Part shown: positions 25,533 to 33,680 of the stretch, piece by piece
How the letters are laid out: every line of letters begins with the position of its first letter
Numbering within the stretch: the stretch's first letter is position 1
Assembly: GCF_010723735.1 (NCBI RefSeq)
Contig: NZ_BLLB01000002.1
Location: 1,612,001-1,676,000 of the forward strand
Source of the DNA: Mycolicibacterium hippocampi
GTDB taxonomy: Bacteria > Actinomycetota > Actinomycetes > Mycobacteriales > Mycobacteriaceae
Reading direction: 5' to 3'
Length of the DNA: 64,000 bases
Translations under genes and position numbers: made by a program
Notes under the pieces: generated by a model
What the model was told of the DNA's origin: nothing
The model's database searches: none
Seen by the model: the letters and a program-made list of their open reading frames with translations, nothing else

Positions 25533-26783
25533 TCACGTGAAGGGGCGGCGGGCGTCGATCCGGCCCGAGAGCCGGCCCGCCCCGCGCCACACCCGGGCCA
25601 CCGCGTCCACGTCCTCGTCGGTGACGAAGTTGCCCATCACCCGCACCGCGATCTTCATCAACGCCGACGACCGCATCGCCAGTGGCCCGGCTGCCGGCAG
25701 GAACCGCGGGAACGTCAACAGCAGCGCCAGCCGGCGCGCCACCGAAAATCCCCGCGCGTAGTGCTCGTGCAGGACCGCCGGCCACGCGCGCGAGTAGTCG
25801 TCGAGGTCCAACAACTCCACGGCCAGTCGGCCGGTTTCCAGTCCGTAGTCGATGCCCTCGCCGTTGAGCGGGTTCACACATGCGGCGGCGTCGCCGATCA
25901 GCATCCAGTTGGGTCCGGCCACCCCGGAGACGGCACCACCCATCGGCAGTAGCGCCGACAGCCCGGCCCGCGGTTCCCCCTGGAAGCCCCACTCCTCGCG
26001 GCGCAGTTCGGTGTAGTAGCTCATCAGCGGGCGCAACGCCGCGTCGGCGGGCCGTTTGGAGGTGGCCAGCGCTCCGACACCGATGTTCACCTCACCGTTG
26101 CCCAGCGGGAAGATCCAGCCGTACCCCGGCAGCACCTCACCGGCAGGGGAGCGCAGCTCCAGGTGGGAGGTGATCCACGGTTCGTTGCTGCGCGGGGTGG
26201 CGATGTACCCGCGGATCGCCACCCCGTAGACGGTCTCCTTGTGCCATTCGCGGCCGAGGATGCGACCCAGGGTGGAGCGGGCGCCGTCCGCGACGATCAG
26301 GTCGGCGCACCGGACGACCTCCCCGGAGTCGAGCACCACGCCCGTCACCCGACCGGACAGATCACGATGCACGTCAACGGCTTTGGCGCCGAGCTTCATC
26401 TTCGCGCCGTCGTCGACGGCGACCAGCCGGATGCGCTCGTCGAGCTCGGTGCGCGGCACCGCGCTGCTCGAGGGCGGGAACGACGGGCCCGGCCAGGTCA
26501 CCTCGACGTCCGCGCCGAACCCCGACATCCGCAACCCGCGGTGGGCGATCTTGTCCTCGAGCCAGGAACCGAGCCCGAGGCGTCGCATCTCGGCGATCGC
26601 ACGCGGGGTCAGCCCGTCGCCGCAGGCCTTGTCGCGGGGGAACTGGGCGGAGTCGATCACCAGCACGTCGCGTCCCGAGCGCGCCGCCCACGCCGCCGCC
26701 GCGGATCCGGCAGGCCCGGCCCCGACCACGACGACGTCAGCACTGCTCGACCCCTCGGTCGCACCTGTCGCCGGGTAGTCCAT
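25533..26783 (-). CDS. menJ: Menaquinone reductase MenJ (geranylgeranyl reductase family)
   Basis: The protein has about 416 residues from ATG 26783. It is an FAD-dependent enzyme with VVVVGAGPAGSAAAAWAAR at the N terminus, the family motif FPRDKACGDGLTPRAI, and LIGDAAACVNPLNGEGIDYGLETGR near the C terminus (shown in parts as GDAAA and NGEGIDYG). Its orthologue Rv0561c saturates one isoprene unit of the menaquinone side chain. It is divergent from the prenyl synthase gene with only 21 bases between starts, so the two share a promoter region. Confidence 0.93.
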   Translation of the reverse strand: MDYPATGATEGSSSADVVVVGAGPAGSAAAAWAARSGRDVLVIDSAQFPRDKACGDGLTPRAIAEMRRLGLGSWLEDKIAHRGLRMSGFGADVEVTWPGPSFPPSSSAVPRTELDERIRLVAVDDGAKMKLGAKAVDVHRDLSGRVTGVVLDSGEVVRCADLIVADGARSTLGRILGREWHKETVYGVAIRGYIATPRSNEPWITSHLELRSPAGEVLPGYGWIFPLGNGEVNIGVGALATSKRPADAALRPLMSYYTELRREEWGFQGEPRAGLSALLPMGGAVSGVAGPNWMLIGDAAACVNPLNGEGIDYGLETGRLAVELLDLDDYSRAWPAVLHEHYARGFSVARRLALLLTFPRFLPAAGPLAMRSSALMKIAVRVMGNFVTDEDVDAVARVWRGAGRLSGRIDARRPFT

Positions 26784-26804
26784 GACTCCCAGTATGTTGG
26801 CAGT

Positions 26805-27812
26805 GTGAGGACACCGGCGAACGTGGTGGCAGGAGTGGACTTCGGGGATGCCCAGTTCGCCCAGGATGTCCGGGACGGCGTGGCCCGGGTCGAGGCCCTG
26901 ATGTCCGAGGAGCTGGGCCGTGCCGACGCACTGATGTCCGAGGCCGTGCAGCATCTCTTCCAGGCCGGTGGGAAACGGTTCCGCCCGCTGTTCACGGTCT
27001 TGTCCGCCCAGCTGGGACCCGAGCCCGACGCCTGGCAGGTCACCGTCGCCGGATCGGTGATCGAGCTGGTGCACCTGGCGACGCTCTACCACGACGACGT
27101 GATGGACGAGGCGCAGATGCGTCGCGGAGCGCCCAGCGCCAACGCCCGATGGGGCAACAACATCGCGATCCTGGCCGGCGACTACCTGTTCGCGACGGCG
27201 TCGCGGTTGGTCTCACGGCTCGGTCCGGAGGCGGTGCGGATCATCGCCGACACCTTCGCGCTGCTGGTGACCGGCCAGATGCGGGAAACGCGCGGCACCG
27301 CCGACCACGTCGACTCGGTGGATCACTACCTCAAGGTCGTCTACGAGAAGACAGCCTGTCTGATCTCGGCCTCCGGCCGGTTCGGGGCGACGTTCTCCGG
27401 CGCCGACGCCGACCAGGTCGAGCGGCTGGCCCGGCTCGGCGGCATCGTGGGCACGGCCTTTCAGATCTCCGACGACATCATCGACATCGACAGTGACCCC
27501 GACGAGTCGGGGAAGGTGCCGGGCACCGACCTCCGCGAGGGTGTGCACACCCTGCCGGTGCTGTACGCGTTGCGCGAGACCGGACCGGACGCCGAGCGGC
27601 TGCGTGAACTGCTGTCCGGTCCGGTCAACGACGACGACGACCTGGCCGAGGCACTTAGGTTGTTGCGCGCCTCACAGGGCATCGCGAAGGCCAAGGAGAC
27701 CGTGGCCGGGTATGCCAAGCAGGCCGAGGTGGAGCTGGCCCAGCTGCCCGACGGGCCGGGACGTCAGGCGTTGGCCACGTTGGTGAACTACACCATCACC
27801 CGGGACGGCTGA
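26805..27812 (+). CDS. grcC1: Long-chain polyprenyl diphosphate synthase (GrcC-type)
   Basis: This 335-residue trans-prenyltransferase starts at GTG 26805. The first aspartate-rich motif is in [15 protein letters not shown] and the second in [30 protein letters not shown] and [13 protein letters not shown] are standard family segments. The small residues before the first motif ([10 protein letters not shown]) fit a long-chain product. By position (Rv0562) it provides the menaquinone tail. Confidence 0.92.
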   Translation: MRTPANVVAGVDFGDAQFAQDVRDGVARVEALMSEELGRADALMSEAVQHLFQAGGKRFRPLFTVLSAQLGPEPDAWQVTVAGSVIELVHLATLYHDDVMDEAQMRRGAPSANARWGNNIAILAGDYLFATASRLVSRLGPEAVRIIADTFALLVTGQMRETRGTADHVDSVDHYLKVVYEKTACLISASGRFGATFSGADADQVERLARLGGIVGTAFQISDDIIDIDSDPDESGKVPGTDLREGVHTLPVLYALRETGPDAERLRELLSGPVNDDDDLAEALRLLRASQGIAKAKETVAGYAKQAEVELAQLPDGPGRQALATLVNYTITRDG

Positions 27813-27901
27813 GGCCCGAAGGAACCAGCTGGTGCCTCCTGAGCGTTGAGTACAGCGATGACTCTCGTAGGTTCGGCGCAGCTTTCAAGGAGGAAGCCAC
27901 G

Positions 27902-28774
27902 ATGACTTGGCATCCGCATGCCAACAGGGCGAAGACGTTCCTGTTGCTGGTGGTGTTCTCGGGTCTGATCGTCGGTGTCGGCGCCATGTTCGGGCGCAAC
28001 ATCATGTTTCTGGCGGTGCTGTTCGCCGTCGGCATGAACGCCTACGTGTATTTCAACAGCGACAAGATGGCGTTGAAGGCGATGCACGCCCAGCCCGTCA
28101 CCGAGATGCAGGCGCCGGTGATGTACAAGATCGTGCGCGAACTCGCCACCACCGCCCGCCAGCCGATGCCGCGGCTCTACGTCAGCGACACCGCCGCGCC
28201 GAACGCGTTCGCCACCGGCCGCAACCCGCGTAATGCCGCGGTCTGTTGCACGACGGGCATCCTCGGAATCCTCAACGAACGTGAGCTGCGGGCCGTGCTC
28301 GGCCACGAGCTGTCCCATGTCTACAACCGCGACATCCTGATCTCGTGTGTGGCCGGCGCGATGGCCTCGGTGATCACCGCCCTGGCCAACCTGGCGTTCT
28401 TCGCGACGATGTTCGGCGGCAACCGGGACGGTGGAACCAATCCTTTTGCGATCCTTCTGGTTTCGCTGCTCGGTCCGATCGCCGCGACGGTCATCCGGCT
28501 GGCGGTGTCGCGGTCGCGGGAGTACCAGGCCGATCAGTCCGGCGCCGAGCTCACCGGCGATCCGCTGGCGCTGGCGAGCGCGCTGCGCAAGATCAGCGCC
28601 GGGGTGCAGCAGGCGCCGCTGCCGCCGGAGCCGCAGCTGGCCGACCAGGCCCACCTGATGATCGCCAACCCGTTCCGCGCGGGCGAGAAGATCGGCAAGC
28701 TGTTCGCGACGCACCCGCCGATGGAGGACCGGATCGCCCGGCTGGAAGCCATGGCAGGCCACCGCCCCTACTGA
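27902..28774 (+). CDS. htpX: Membrane protease HtpX
   Basis: The 290-residue integral membrane zinc protease begins with two helices (about residues 12-32 and 35-52), and the HEXXH zinc site is in [12 protein letters not shown] near residue 137. The third ligand glutamate is in [13 protein letters not shown]. Two further hydrophobic segments lie between ([20 protein letters not shown] and [19 protein letters not shown]). HtpX degrades misfolded membrane proteins. A very strong ribosome site AAGGAGGAA precedes the ATG. It is followed at once by a palindromic repeat. Confidence 0.95.
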   Translation: MTWHPHANRAKTFLLLVVFSGLIVGVGAMFGRNIMFLAVLFAVGMNAYVYFNSDKMALKAMHAQPVTEMQAPVMYKIVRELATTARQPMPRLYVSDTAAPNAFATGRNPRNAAVCCTTGILGILNERELRAVLGHELSHVYNRDILISCVAGAMASVITALANLAFFATMFGGNRDGGTNPFAILLVSLLGPIAATVIRLAVSRSREYQADQSGAELTGDPLALASALRKISAGVQQAPLPPEPQLADQAHLMIANPFRAGEKIGKLFATHPPMEDRIARLEAMAGHRPY

Positions 28775-28779
28775 CCCCC

Positions 28780-28840
28780 GCCGGAACGGTATTCCAGCAG
28801 GCCCGCACGCGCATTTTGGCTGCTGGAATACAGTTCCGGC
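28780..28840. repeat. Palindromic repeat, copy 1 (possible bidirectional terminator)
   Basis: A 21-bp arm beginning GCCGGAACGG (28780-28800) and its complement ending AGTTCCGGC (28820-28840) pair with one mismatch around a 19-base loop. The element starts six bases after the htpX stop. A closely related copy with the same mismatch and the same loop length lies at 63114-63176. It may act as a terminator or be a dispersed palindromic element. Confidence 0.75.
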
Positions 28841-28907
28841 GAAAGCCCGCGGCGCTGTCCCGGTGCGCGGGGTGCGCGCCCGGAAGCCGCCCCTTAGGGT
28901 GAGCGGC

Positions 28908-29372
28908 GTGCTGATGAGAATCCTCACCGGGGCAGCGGCAGCTGTCGCAGCCCTGGCCCTGCCCAGCGTCGCCGCGGCCGACCCGCCTGCGCTGCCGAAC
29001 GTCAACGCCATGGCGCCGGTGAACCCGATGGACTTCGCCGCCAACGAGGGCGCCTGGTACTCCTTCGGCGTCCCCGGCGGGGTGACGTGTGTGATGGACC
29101 GCCAGACCGGCAGCTATGGCTGCAGCGGTCCACTGCCGGCGGCACCGGGTGGCGCCAACCTGGTCACCGGCTGGGTCGGCGGTAGCCCCGGCTTCAGCAA
29201 CTCCGATCGCCCGATGTACGGCGCCGTCGACAACCCCCGGCCGCTTCCGCCGGGCACCCGGATGAGCTTTCGCACCCTGAGCTGCGGCACCGACGGCGTC
29301 GTGACGTCCTGCCTCAACACCGTCGACCAGTCGGGCTTCGTTCTCAGCCCGGCCGGCAGCTTCACCTTCTGA
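28908..29372 (+). CDS. Small secreted mycobacterial protein, paralogue 1 of a tandem pair
   Basis: The protein has about 154 residues from GTG 28908 (ATG 28914 is possible). It starts with a signal peptide (LTGAAAAVAALALPSVAAA, cleaved before DPP). The mature domain has NVNAMAPVNPMDFAANEG, four cysteines in the spacing TC...GC...SC...SC, and ends GFVLSPAGSFTF. The next gene encodes a paralogue with the same motif order, so a duplication is evident. I recognise no enzymatic motif; an exported envelope protein is the safe description. Confidence 0.78.
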   Translation: MLMRILTGAAAAVAALALPSVAAADPPALPNVNAMAPVNPMDFAANEGAWYSFGVPGGVTCVMDRQTGSYGCSGPLPAAPGGANLVTGWVGGSPGFSNSDRPMYGAVDNPRPLPPGTRMSFRTLSCGTDGVVTSCLNTVDQSGFVLSPAGSFTF

Positions 29373-29405
29373 AACACTGCTGACCTCTTCGACGACACAT
29401 AGGCT

Positions 29406-29954
29406 GTGATGGTGCGCAGCAGAATTCTCGTCGGCAGGCTCGTGGCTCCCGCATGCGTCGCCGCGGCCGCTGTCCTCAGTGTGTCGGGGCTCGCCGCGGC
29501 TCAGCCGCCGCCGCCACCTCCCACGCCGCCGGCCCCGAACATCAACGCGATGGCGCCGGTGAACCCGAAGGATTTCGCGGTCTACGACGGCTCGGCCTAC
29601 GTGTTCGGCTCGGCCGGGCTGACCTGCATGCTGCAGCGCTCCGGCGGCTACGGCTGCAACGGCCCGATCCCCGCGGGGCCGGAAGGCGCGAATCTGGTCG
29701 GCGGCAGCTCGGGCGGAGTGCCGACCTTCGGTTCGTCGGCCACCCCGATGTACGGCGGAACGGTCAACCCGCTCCCGCCGAACACCCGCCTGAGCTTTGG
29801 CACCGTCAGCTGCGGTGGCGACGGGACGATGACGTCCTGCGTCGACAGCAAGAATCAGTCCGGCTTCGTGATCAGCCCCGCCGGGTCATTCATCGTCAAC
29901 CCGGTGAACCCGTTGGTGGCCCGGCCCGAGGGCACCAACCCCTACATGAACTAG
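29406..29954 (+). CDS. Small secreted mycobacterial protein, paralogue 2 of a tandem pair
   Basis: This 182-residue protein (GTG 29406 or ATG 29409) has a signal peptide (VAAAAVLSVSGLAAAQ), a short proline stretch, and then the same domain as the preceding gene: NINAMAPVNPKDFAVYDG, TCMLQRSGGYGCNGPIPA, TRLSFGTVSCGGDGTMTSC and SGFVISPAGSFIV. It adds a C-terminal tail VNPVNPLVARPEG not present in paralogue 1. The four cysteines are conserved between the two and probably form two disulfides outside the cell. Its stop overlaps the convergent gpsA stop. Confidence 0.78.
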   Translation: MMVRSRILVGRLVAPACVAAAAVLSVSGLAAAQPPPPPPTPPAPNINAMAPVNPKDFAVYDGSAYVFGSAGLTCMLQRSGGYGCNGPIPAGPEGANLVGGSSGGVPTFGSSATPMYGGTVNPLPPNTRLSFGTVSCGGDGTMTSCVDSKNQSGFVISPAGSFIVNPVNPLVARPEGTNPYMN

Positions 29955-30976
29955 AAGCCCGATCCGTGCACCTCGTGGCCGGGCTTCTCCACCATCAGGC
30001 CCCGGTAGGCCTGCTCGACGGTCGAGCCGTGATTGATCACGCCGTCCACCTCGCGGGCGATCGGCATCGAGATGCCGCATTTGTCGGCGAACTCCATGAT
30101 CACGCTGGAGGCCTTGACGCCCTCGGCCACCTGGTTCATCGACGCGATGATCTCCTCGAGCGGCTTACCCGCGCCGAGTTGCTCGCCGACGTGCCGGTTG
30201 CGGCTGCGCTGGCTGGTGCACGTCACGATCAGGTCGCCCATGCCGGCCAGCCCGGCGAAGGTGTCGCGGTGCCCGCCGAGCGCTTCGCCCATCTTGGACA
30301 TCTCCCGCACCGCGCGGGCCATCACCATGGCGCGGGTGTTCTCCCCGATGCCCAGCGAGTAGCCCATGCCCACCGCGATCGCGTACACGTTCTTCAGCGC
30401 GCCGGCCATCTCGACGCCGACGACGTCGTCGGTGGTGTAGGTGCGGAACCTCTTGGTGCGGAACAACTCGGCGAGGTGAGCGGCCAAGCCCTGATCGGGC
30501 ATCGCGAGCACGGCGGCGGCCGCGTAGCCGTCTGCCACCTCCCGGGCGATGTTGGGGCCGGCGAGGATCCCGGCGGGGTGGCCGGGCAGTATCTCGTTGA
30601 CGATCTGGCTCATCCGGTAGTTGGTGCCCTGTTCGAGGCCTTTGACCAGCGAGACGACCGGCACCCAGGGCCGCAGTTCGCGGGCCAGCTCAGTCAGTAC
30701 GTTGCGGAAGCCATGTGACGGCACCCCCATGACGATGACGTCGGCGCACTCGGCGGCCTCCGAGAAGTCGGTGGTGGCCCGTAGCGTCTCCGACAACTCC
30801 ACCTCGTCACCGAGGTACTTGGAGTTGCGGTGGTTGTTGTTGATGTCGTCGGCGGTCTCCTGCGAGCGCACCCACTGCAGCGTCGGCCCGCGCCTGGCGC
30901 AGATCGACGCGACGGTCGTCCCCCAGGATCCGCCACCGAGGACGACGACGTTGGGATCGCGCTGCGCAGGTGCCAT
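29951..30976 (-). CDS. gpsA: NAD(P)-dependent glycerol-3-phosphate dehydrogenase GpsA
   Basis: The enzyme converts dihydroxyacetone phosphate to glycerol-3-phosphate for phospholipids. The 341-residue protein has the Rossmann motif VVVLGGGSWGTTVA, NNNHRNSKYLGD, the active-site lysine in VGVEMAGALKNVYAIAVGM, and the conserved GLAGMGDLIVTCTS. Its position matches gpdA1 (Rv0564c). The start is ATG 30976. Confidence 0.95.
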   Translation of the reverse strand: MAPAQRDPNVVVLGGGSWGTTVASICARRGPTLQWVRSQETADDINNNHRNSKYLGDEVELSETLRATTDFSEAAECADVIVMGVPSHGFRNVLTELARELRPWVPVVSLVKGLEQGTNYRMSQIVNEILPGHPAGILAGPNIAREVADGYAAAAVLAMPDQGLAAHLAELFRTKRFRTYTTDDVVGVEMAGALKNVYAIAVGMGYSLGIGENTRAMVMARAVREMSKMGEALGGHRDTFAGLAGMGDLIVTCTSQRSRNRHVGEQLGAGKPLEEIIASMNQVAEGVKASSVIMEFADKCGISMPIAREVDGVINHGSTVEQAYRGLMVEKPGHEVHGSGF

Positions 30977-31091
30977 AGCGACACATTAGGACCGCCGCCT
31001 CGACTGCCGGGCGCGTTTGGGGAGCATCGGCGAGCATGGGGCTGACCTGGGAGAGCATCTTTGTGCCTAGAGCTGGCGCCAACGTGTCAGG

Positions 31092-31349
31092 GTGCGTACC
31101 ACCATCCGTATCGACGACGCGCTCTACCGCGAAGTCAAGCAGCGTGCGGCGCGCACGGGCCGGACGGTCGCCGCGGTACTCGGAGACGCAGTCCGCCGCG
31201 GCCTCACTCCGACAGACACCGGCGCCCGCGACAGATTCGCAGTGCACCCCACGGGCGACGGTGGACTGATGCCCGGGGTGGATCTGTCGTCGAACTCGTC
31301 GCTGCCCGAAATCATGGATGACAAGGCATCGCTCGATGCGATGCGTTGA
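31092..31349 (+). CDS. VapB-type ribbon-helix-helix antitoxin
   Basis: The 85-residue protein starts at GTG 31092. The N terminus RTTIRIDDALYREVKQRAA followed by RTGRTVAAVLGDAVRRGL is a ribbon-helix-helix DNA-binding domain (about residues 2-42). The C-terminal tail with GLMPGVDLSSNSSLPEIMD is the type that wraps a VapC toxin. The gene is intact, but the VapC frame that should follow is reduced to its last third at 31355-31480. Confidence 0.88.
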   Translation: MRTTIRIDDALYREVKQRAARTGRTVAAVLGDAVRRGLTPTDTGARDRFAVHPTGDGGLMPGVDLSSNSSLPEIMDDKASLDAMR

Positions 31350-31354
31350 CACCA

Positions 31355-31480
31355 ATGCCGCATGCCTATCTCGCCGCCTACACGCTCGAGAATGCGACGT
31401 TCCTCAGCGCCGATCGCGGCTTCGCCAGGTTCGGCCGGCTGCGGTGGCGGCATCCGACGGACGGCCTCAGCGGTAGTTGA
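31355..31480 (+). pseudogene. Remnant of a VapC PIN-domain toxin (C-terminal part only)
   Basis: Five bases after the vapB stop a 41-codon frame reads MPHAYLAAYTLENATFLSAD and then RGFARFGRLRWRHP. This is the C-terminal end of a PIN domain: normal VapCs carry AYLAALALEHGATLVSADRDFARFPGLRW at this place. The N-terminal 80-90 residues, including the first catalytic aspartates, are missing, so no active nuclease can be made. It overlaps the end of the convergent YajQ gene by 14 bases. Confidence 0.8.
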
Positions 31481-31958
31481 CGAACTGCACCGCGACGTCG
31501 AGGTCGGCGCCGCGCAGCAGCGACTGCACCGCCTGCAGGTCGTCGCGCTTCTTCGAGCTGACGCGGATCTCCTCGCCCTGGATCTGCGCCTTGACCCCCT
31601 TGGGGCCCTCGTCGCGGATCAGCTTGGTGATCTTCTTGGCTTCCTCGCTGCTGATGCCCTGCTTGAGGGTGCCGCTGACCTTGTAGGTCTTGCCGCTGGC
31701 CTGCGGGTCCCCGGCGTCGAAGGCCTTCATGGAGATGTCGCGGCGTACCAGCTTCTCCTTGAACACGTCGACGGCGGCCTTCACCCGCTCCTCGGTGGAG
31801 GAGACGATCTCGATGGCCTCCTCGCCCTTCCACTCGATGCTGGTGTCGGTGCCGCGAAAGTCGAAGCGCGTGGACAGCTCTTTGGCCGCCTGGTTGAGCG
31901 CGTTGTCGACCTCCTGGCGGTCGACCTTGCTGACGACGTCGAACGATGAATCCGCCAT
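31467..31958 (-). CDS. YajQ family nucleotide-binding protein
   Basis: This 163-residue protein starts at ATG 31958 with GAGGGAGGGACG upstream. It has the family N terminus [31 protein letters not shown], a [11 protein letters not shown] segment, and [19 protein letters not shown]. YajQ proteins are small double-ferredoxin-like proteins reported to bind c-di-GMP or RNA in some bacteria; the role in mycobacteria (Rv0566c) is not known. It lies next to tRNA-Tyr, as in M. tuberculosis. Confidence 0.92.
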   Translation of the reverse strand: MADSSFDVVSKVDRQEVDNALNQAAKELSTRFDFRGTDTSIEWKGEEAIEIVSSTEERVKAAVDVFKEKLVRRDISMKAFDAGDPQASGKTYKVSGTLKQGISSEEAKKITKLIRDEGPKGVKAQIQGEEIRVSSKKRDDLQAVQSLLRGADLDVAVQFVNYR

Positions 31959-32117
31959 TGGACTCGTCCCTCCCTCGATGGTGGTGTGAGTGCTTGGTTC
32001 CATCTTGGCCGCTGCGCGGCGCAACGTGAACACCGGCCCCCACCCGCCGGTTTGTGCCCGGGGCCGGTGGTCGTTGTATCCTGCTGAACGCGCTTGGAGC
32101 GCACACGCAGCACCCCA

Positions 32118-32200
32118 GGCAGGTTGCCCGAGCGGCCAATGGGAGCGGACTGTAAATCCGTCGGCTTACGCCTACACAGGTTCGAATCCTGTACCTGCCA
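32118..32200 (+). tRNA. tRNA-Tyr (anticodon GTA)
   Basis: The 83-base class II tRNA has a 7-bp acceptor stem (GGCAGGT with ACCTGCC), anticodon GTA at 32152-32154, the long variable arm around GGCTTACGCC, and a T-arm with GGTTCGAATCC. The 3' CCA is not encoded after the discriminator A. Its 3' part from 32150 onward is the left copy of a 91-bp direct repeat and serves as the attachment site of the adjacent mini-island. Confidence 0.97.
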
Positions 32201-32240
32201 CGCTGTTCAGGCCCCCTTTCGAGGGGGCCTGATTGCGTTC
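32150..32240. repeat. Left attachment repeat (attL-like, inside tRNA-Tyr)
   Basis: These 91 bases run from the anticodon loop of tRNA-Tyr through the terminator hairpin to GATTGCGTTC. By my reading they are identical to 33681-33771. Just outside, the two copies diverge, apart from a shared TGGACGCGA a few bases downstream. Confidence 0.85.
32207..32232 (+). terminator. Hairpin after tRNA-Tyr
   Basis: TCAGGCCCCCT pairs perfectly with AGGGGGCCTGA around a TTCG tetraloop, giving an 11-bp stem seven bases after the tRNA end. There is no clear T-tract, which is usual for mycobacterial terminators. The same hairpin is repeated at 33738-33763. Confidence 0.8.
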
Positions 32241-32273
32241 CGTGGACGCGAATTGTCACAACCCGCGCGGAAC

Positions 32274-32663
32274 TCAGCGCGGAGACGGCCTCTCCTTGCC
32301 CAGCCACTTCCGGATCGTCATGCGGTCCAGGCCCAGACGGGTAGCGAGGCCATTCTCGCTCCAGCCGTCGGCCACTGCGACGATCACCGTGCCGCGTGCC
32401 TGGGCCGCCGCAAACGCCGCCCTGTCCCGAGTCTCCCGAATCTCTTCGGCGACGTCGTCGAGGGTCGCCGTCCGCGACTCCGGATCGGTCTTGAGGTAGC
32501 GCATCGCGGCGTTCACCGCGACGTTAACGCTGCCGGTGTCATCCCCGAAAGCCTTCGCGGCCACCCGCCTGACGAGGTCGAGTTGCTCCTGCTGGTCGTC
32601 GGAGATCTTCAGTGGGCTGCCGGTCGTGCCGACGATCTTGCCCTGCTTGCTGTTGGTAGCCAC
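32274..32663 (-). CDS. Helix-turn-helix protein of the mini-island
   Basis: The 129-residue protein starts at GTG 32663, preceded by CGGAGGG. The C-terminal part has a helix-turn-helix (GWSENGLATRLGLDRMTIRKW, residues about 99-120), and the N-terminal half is charged and helical (QQEQLDLVRRVAAKAFGDD, LDDVAEEIRETRDRAAF). Two matched TGTAGA-N4-TCTACA sites lie directly upstream, so it is probably an autoregulating repressor of the island. It could equally be an excisionase-like or maintenance protein. I recognise no named family. Confidence 0.7.
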   Translation of the reverse strand: MATNSKQGKIVGTTGSPLKISDDQQEQLDLVRRVAAKAFGDDTGSVNVAVNAAMRYLKTDPESRTATLDDVAEEIRETRDRAAFAAAQARGTVIVAVADGWSENGLATRLGLDRMTIRKWLGKERPSPR

Positions 32664-32678
32664 GAGGCCCTCCGTTGC

Positions 32679-32694
32679 TGTAGATAGGTCTACA
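32679..32694. promoter_or_regulatory. Operator-like palindrome 1 (TGTAGA-N4-TCTACA)
   Basis: TGTAGA (32679-32684) and TCTACA (32689-32694) form an inverted repeat, extended by C/G to 7-bp arms. It lies 15 bases upstream of the helix-turn-helix start, within its expected promoter region. Confidence 0.7.
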
Positions 32695-32708
32695 GTAGAA
32701 ACGACGAC

Positions 32709-32724
32709 TGTAGAGCTGTCTACA
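32709..32724. promoter_or_regulatory. Operator-like palindrome 2 (TGTAGA-N4-TCTACA)
   Basis: This has the same arms as palindrome 1 with a different spacer (GCTG instead of TAGG). The two centres are exactly 30 bp apart, close to three helical turns, which suits cooperative binding on one DNA face. The site also lies just beyond the stop of the 53-residue ORF. Confidence 0.7.
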
Positions 32725-32730
32725 ACGGCG

Positions 32731-32892
32731 TCAGGTCTCCGGTCGCGGCCCGCCGGCTACTCGCGCGAAACTGGTGGCTGCACTGGCCAGCGCGTCCGAC
32801 TGGGAGTGCGGCGCCATGGTGCCGCTGCACAGCCGGCGCGCCGCGGCGAGGAGCGCCAGCTCGCGGTCGATCTCGTCGGGCGTGCGGGTCAC
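32731..32892 (-). CDS. Small 53-residue ORF of the mini-island
   Basis: A frame of 53 codons begins at GTG 32892, which overlaps the stop of the DUF2510-DUF4352 gene (GTGA), and ends at TGA 32731-32733. The product starts TRTPDEIDRELALLAAARRL and contains SQSDALASAATSFARVAGG. Codon use matches coding DNA here, and the overlap implies translational coupling. The function is unknown; it may be a small helical cytoplasmic partner of the membrane protein. Confidence 0.55.
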   Translation of the reverse strand: MTRTPDEIDRELALLAAARRLCSGTMAPHSQSDALASAATSFARVAGGPRPET

Positions 32893-33512
32893 AGGTCCAC
32901 TCGGACTCCGCCCGAGAATGCCGAATCGTGCAGGACCAGAGCGGCTGGGGAAGCTCCTGGGGGAACGTCGAACGGCAACAGCACATTGATGGCGAACCCA
33001 GGCCCGAGGTCGAGCACCATCGAGTCTGTGTTTATGCGGATGGCCGCCATGTTATCCGCGGCATACTCCCGGCCATTGGCGTCGAGGAGCTGCTGATTGC
33101 CGACGAAGAACGACTGCGGCTCGTTGCCGACATTCGTCACCGTCACGTCAGCGACCACCCACGTACCCCGCGCCGGCGGGAGCCCCATGCGGCCGCTGGT
33201 GCTAACGTTGTTCACCCGGAACTCGAACTTACCGTCGCGCACGTTCTGGCCGATGCCGCCGGAAGCCTCCAGCGATGACCCGCCGGATTCGTCCATGTTC
33301 GATGCGACGGCGCCCATGAAGGCGACGCACCCCCCGAATCCGAGGATCAGTACCGCGCCGACGCTGAGCAGCACCCACAGCCCAGTGCGACTCTTGCGTT
33401 GTGGCGGCTGCCCCGGCGCCGGTGGAGCGTATTGGCCGGTCCAGTCGTTGCCGTCGAAATACCGCTGCTGCCCGCTGCCCGCCGGGTCCGGATACCACCC
33501 CGGCGCGCTCAC
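32889..33512 (-). CDS. DUF2510-TM-DUF4352 membrane protein, cargo of the mini-island
   Basis: The protein has about 207 residues from GTG 33512, preceded by GGGAGGATT. The N-terminal DUF2510 motif is APGWYPDPAGSGQQRYFDG with DWTGQY. A proline-rich linker follows, then one membrane helix (LWVLLSVGAVLILGFGGCVA, about residues 53-72) and an extracellular DUF4352 immunoglobulin-like domain with WVVADVTVTNVGNEPQSF and LLPFDVPPGASPAALVLHD. Such proteins are common in actinobacterial mobile elements and near secreted effectors; their role is undefined. They could act at the cell surface, for example in superinfection exclusion, which is inference only. Confidence 0.82.
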   Translation of the reverse strand: MSAPGWYPDPAGSGQQRYFDGNDWTGQYAPPAPGQPPQRKSRTGLWVLLSVGAVLILGFGGCVAFMGAVASNMDESGGSSLEASGGIGQNVRDGKFEFRVNNVSTSGRMGLPPARGTWVVADVTVTNVGNEPQSFFVGNQQLLDANGREYAADNMAAIRINTDSMVLDLGPGFAINVLLPFDVPPGASPAALVLHDSAFSGGVRVDL

Positions 33513-33680
33513 AGAATCCTCCCCATGCACGGATGATAGCGAGCACCTCAAACTTGTCACGCGGTTGTCACCACTCGCGCGGATCATGTCGGTTCGGTGT
33601 GGAACACCACGTAGTACTTCGCCCAGCTCAGCGGGATTCTGCGGTCAGGGTTGGTCGCCGCGGAGCACTATTTCTCGGAC

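Noticed and set aside
33588-33680. A minus-strand frame ending SWAKYYVVFHTEPT next to the right attachment repeat, considered as an integrase remnant
   Set aside because: It is only about 30 codons after a stop, carries no integrase catalytic motif, and I cannot match it to any tyrosine or serine recombinase.
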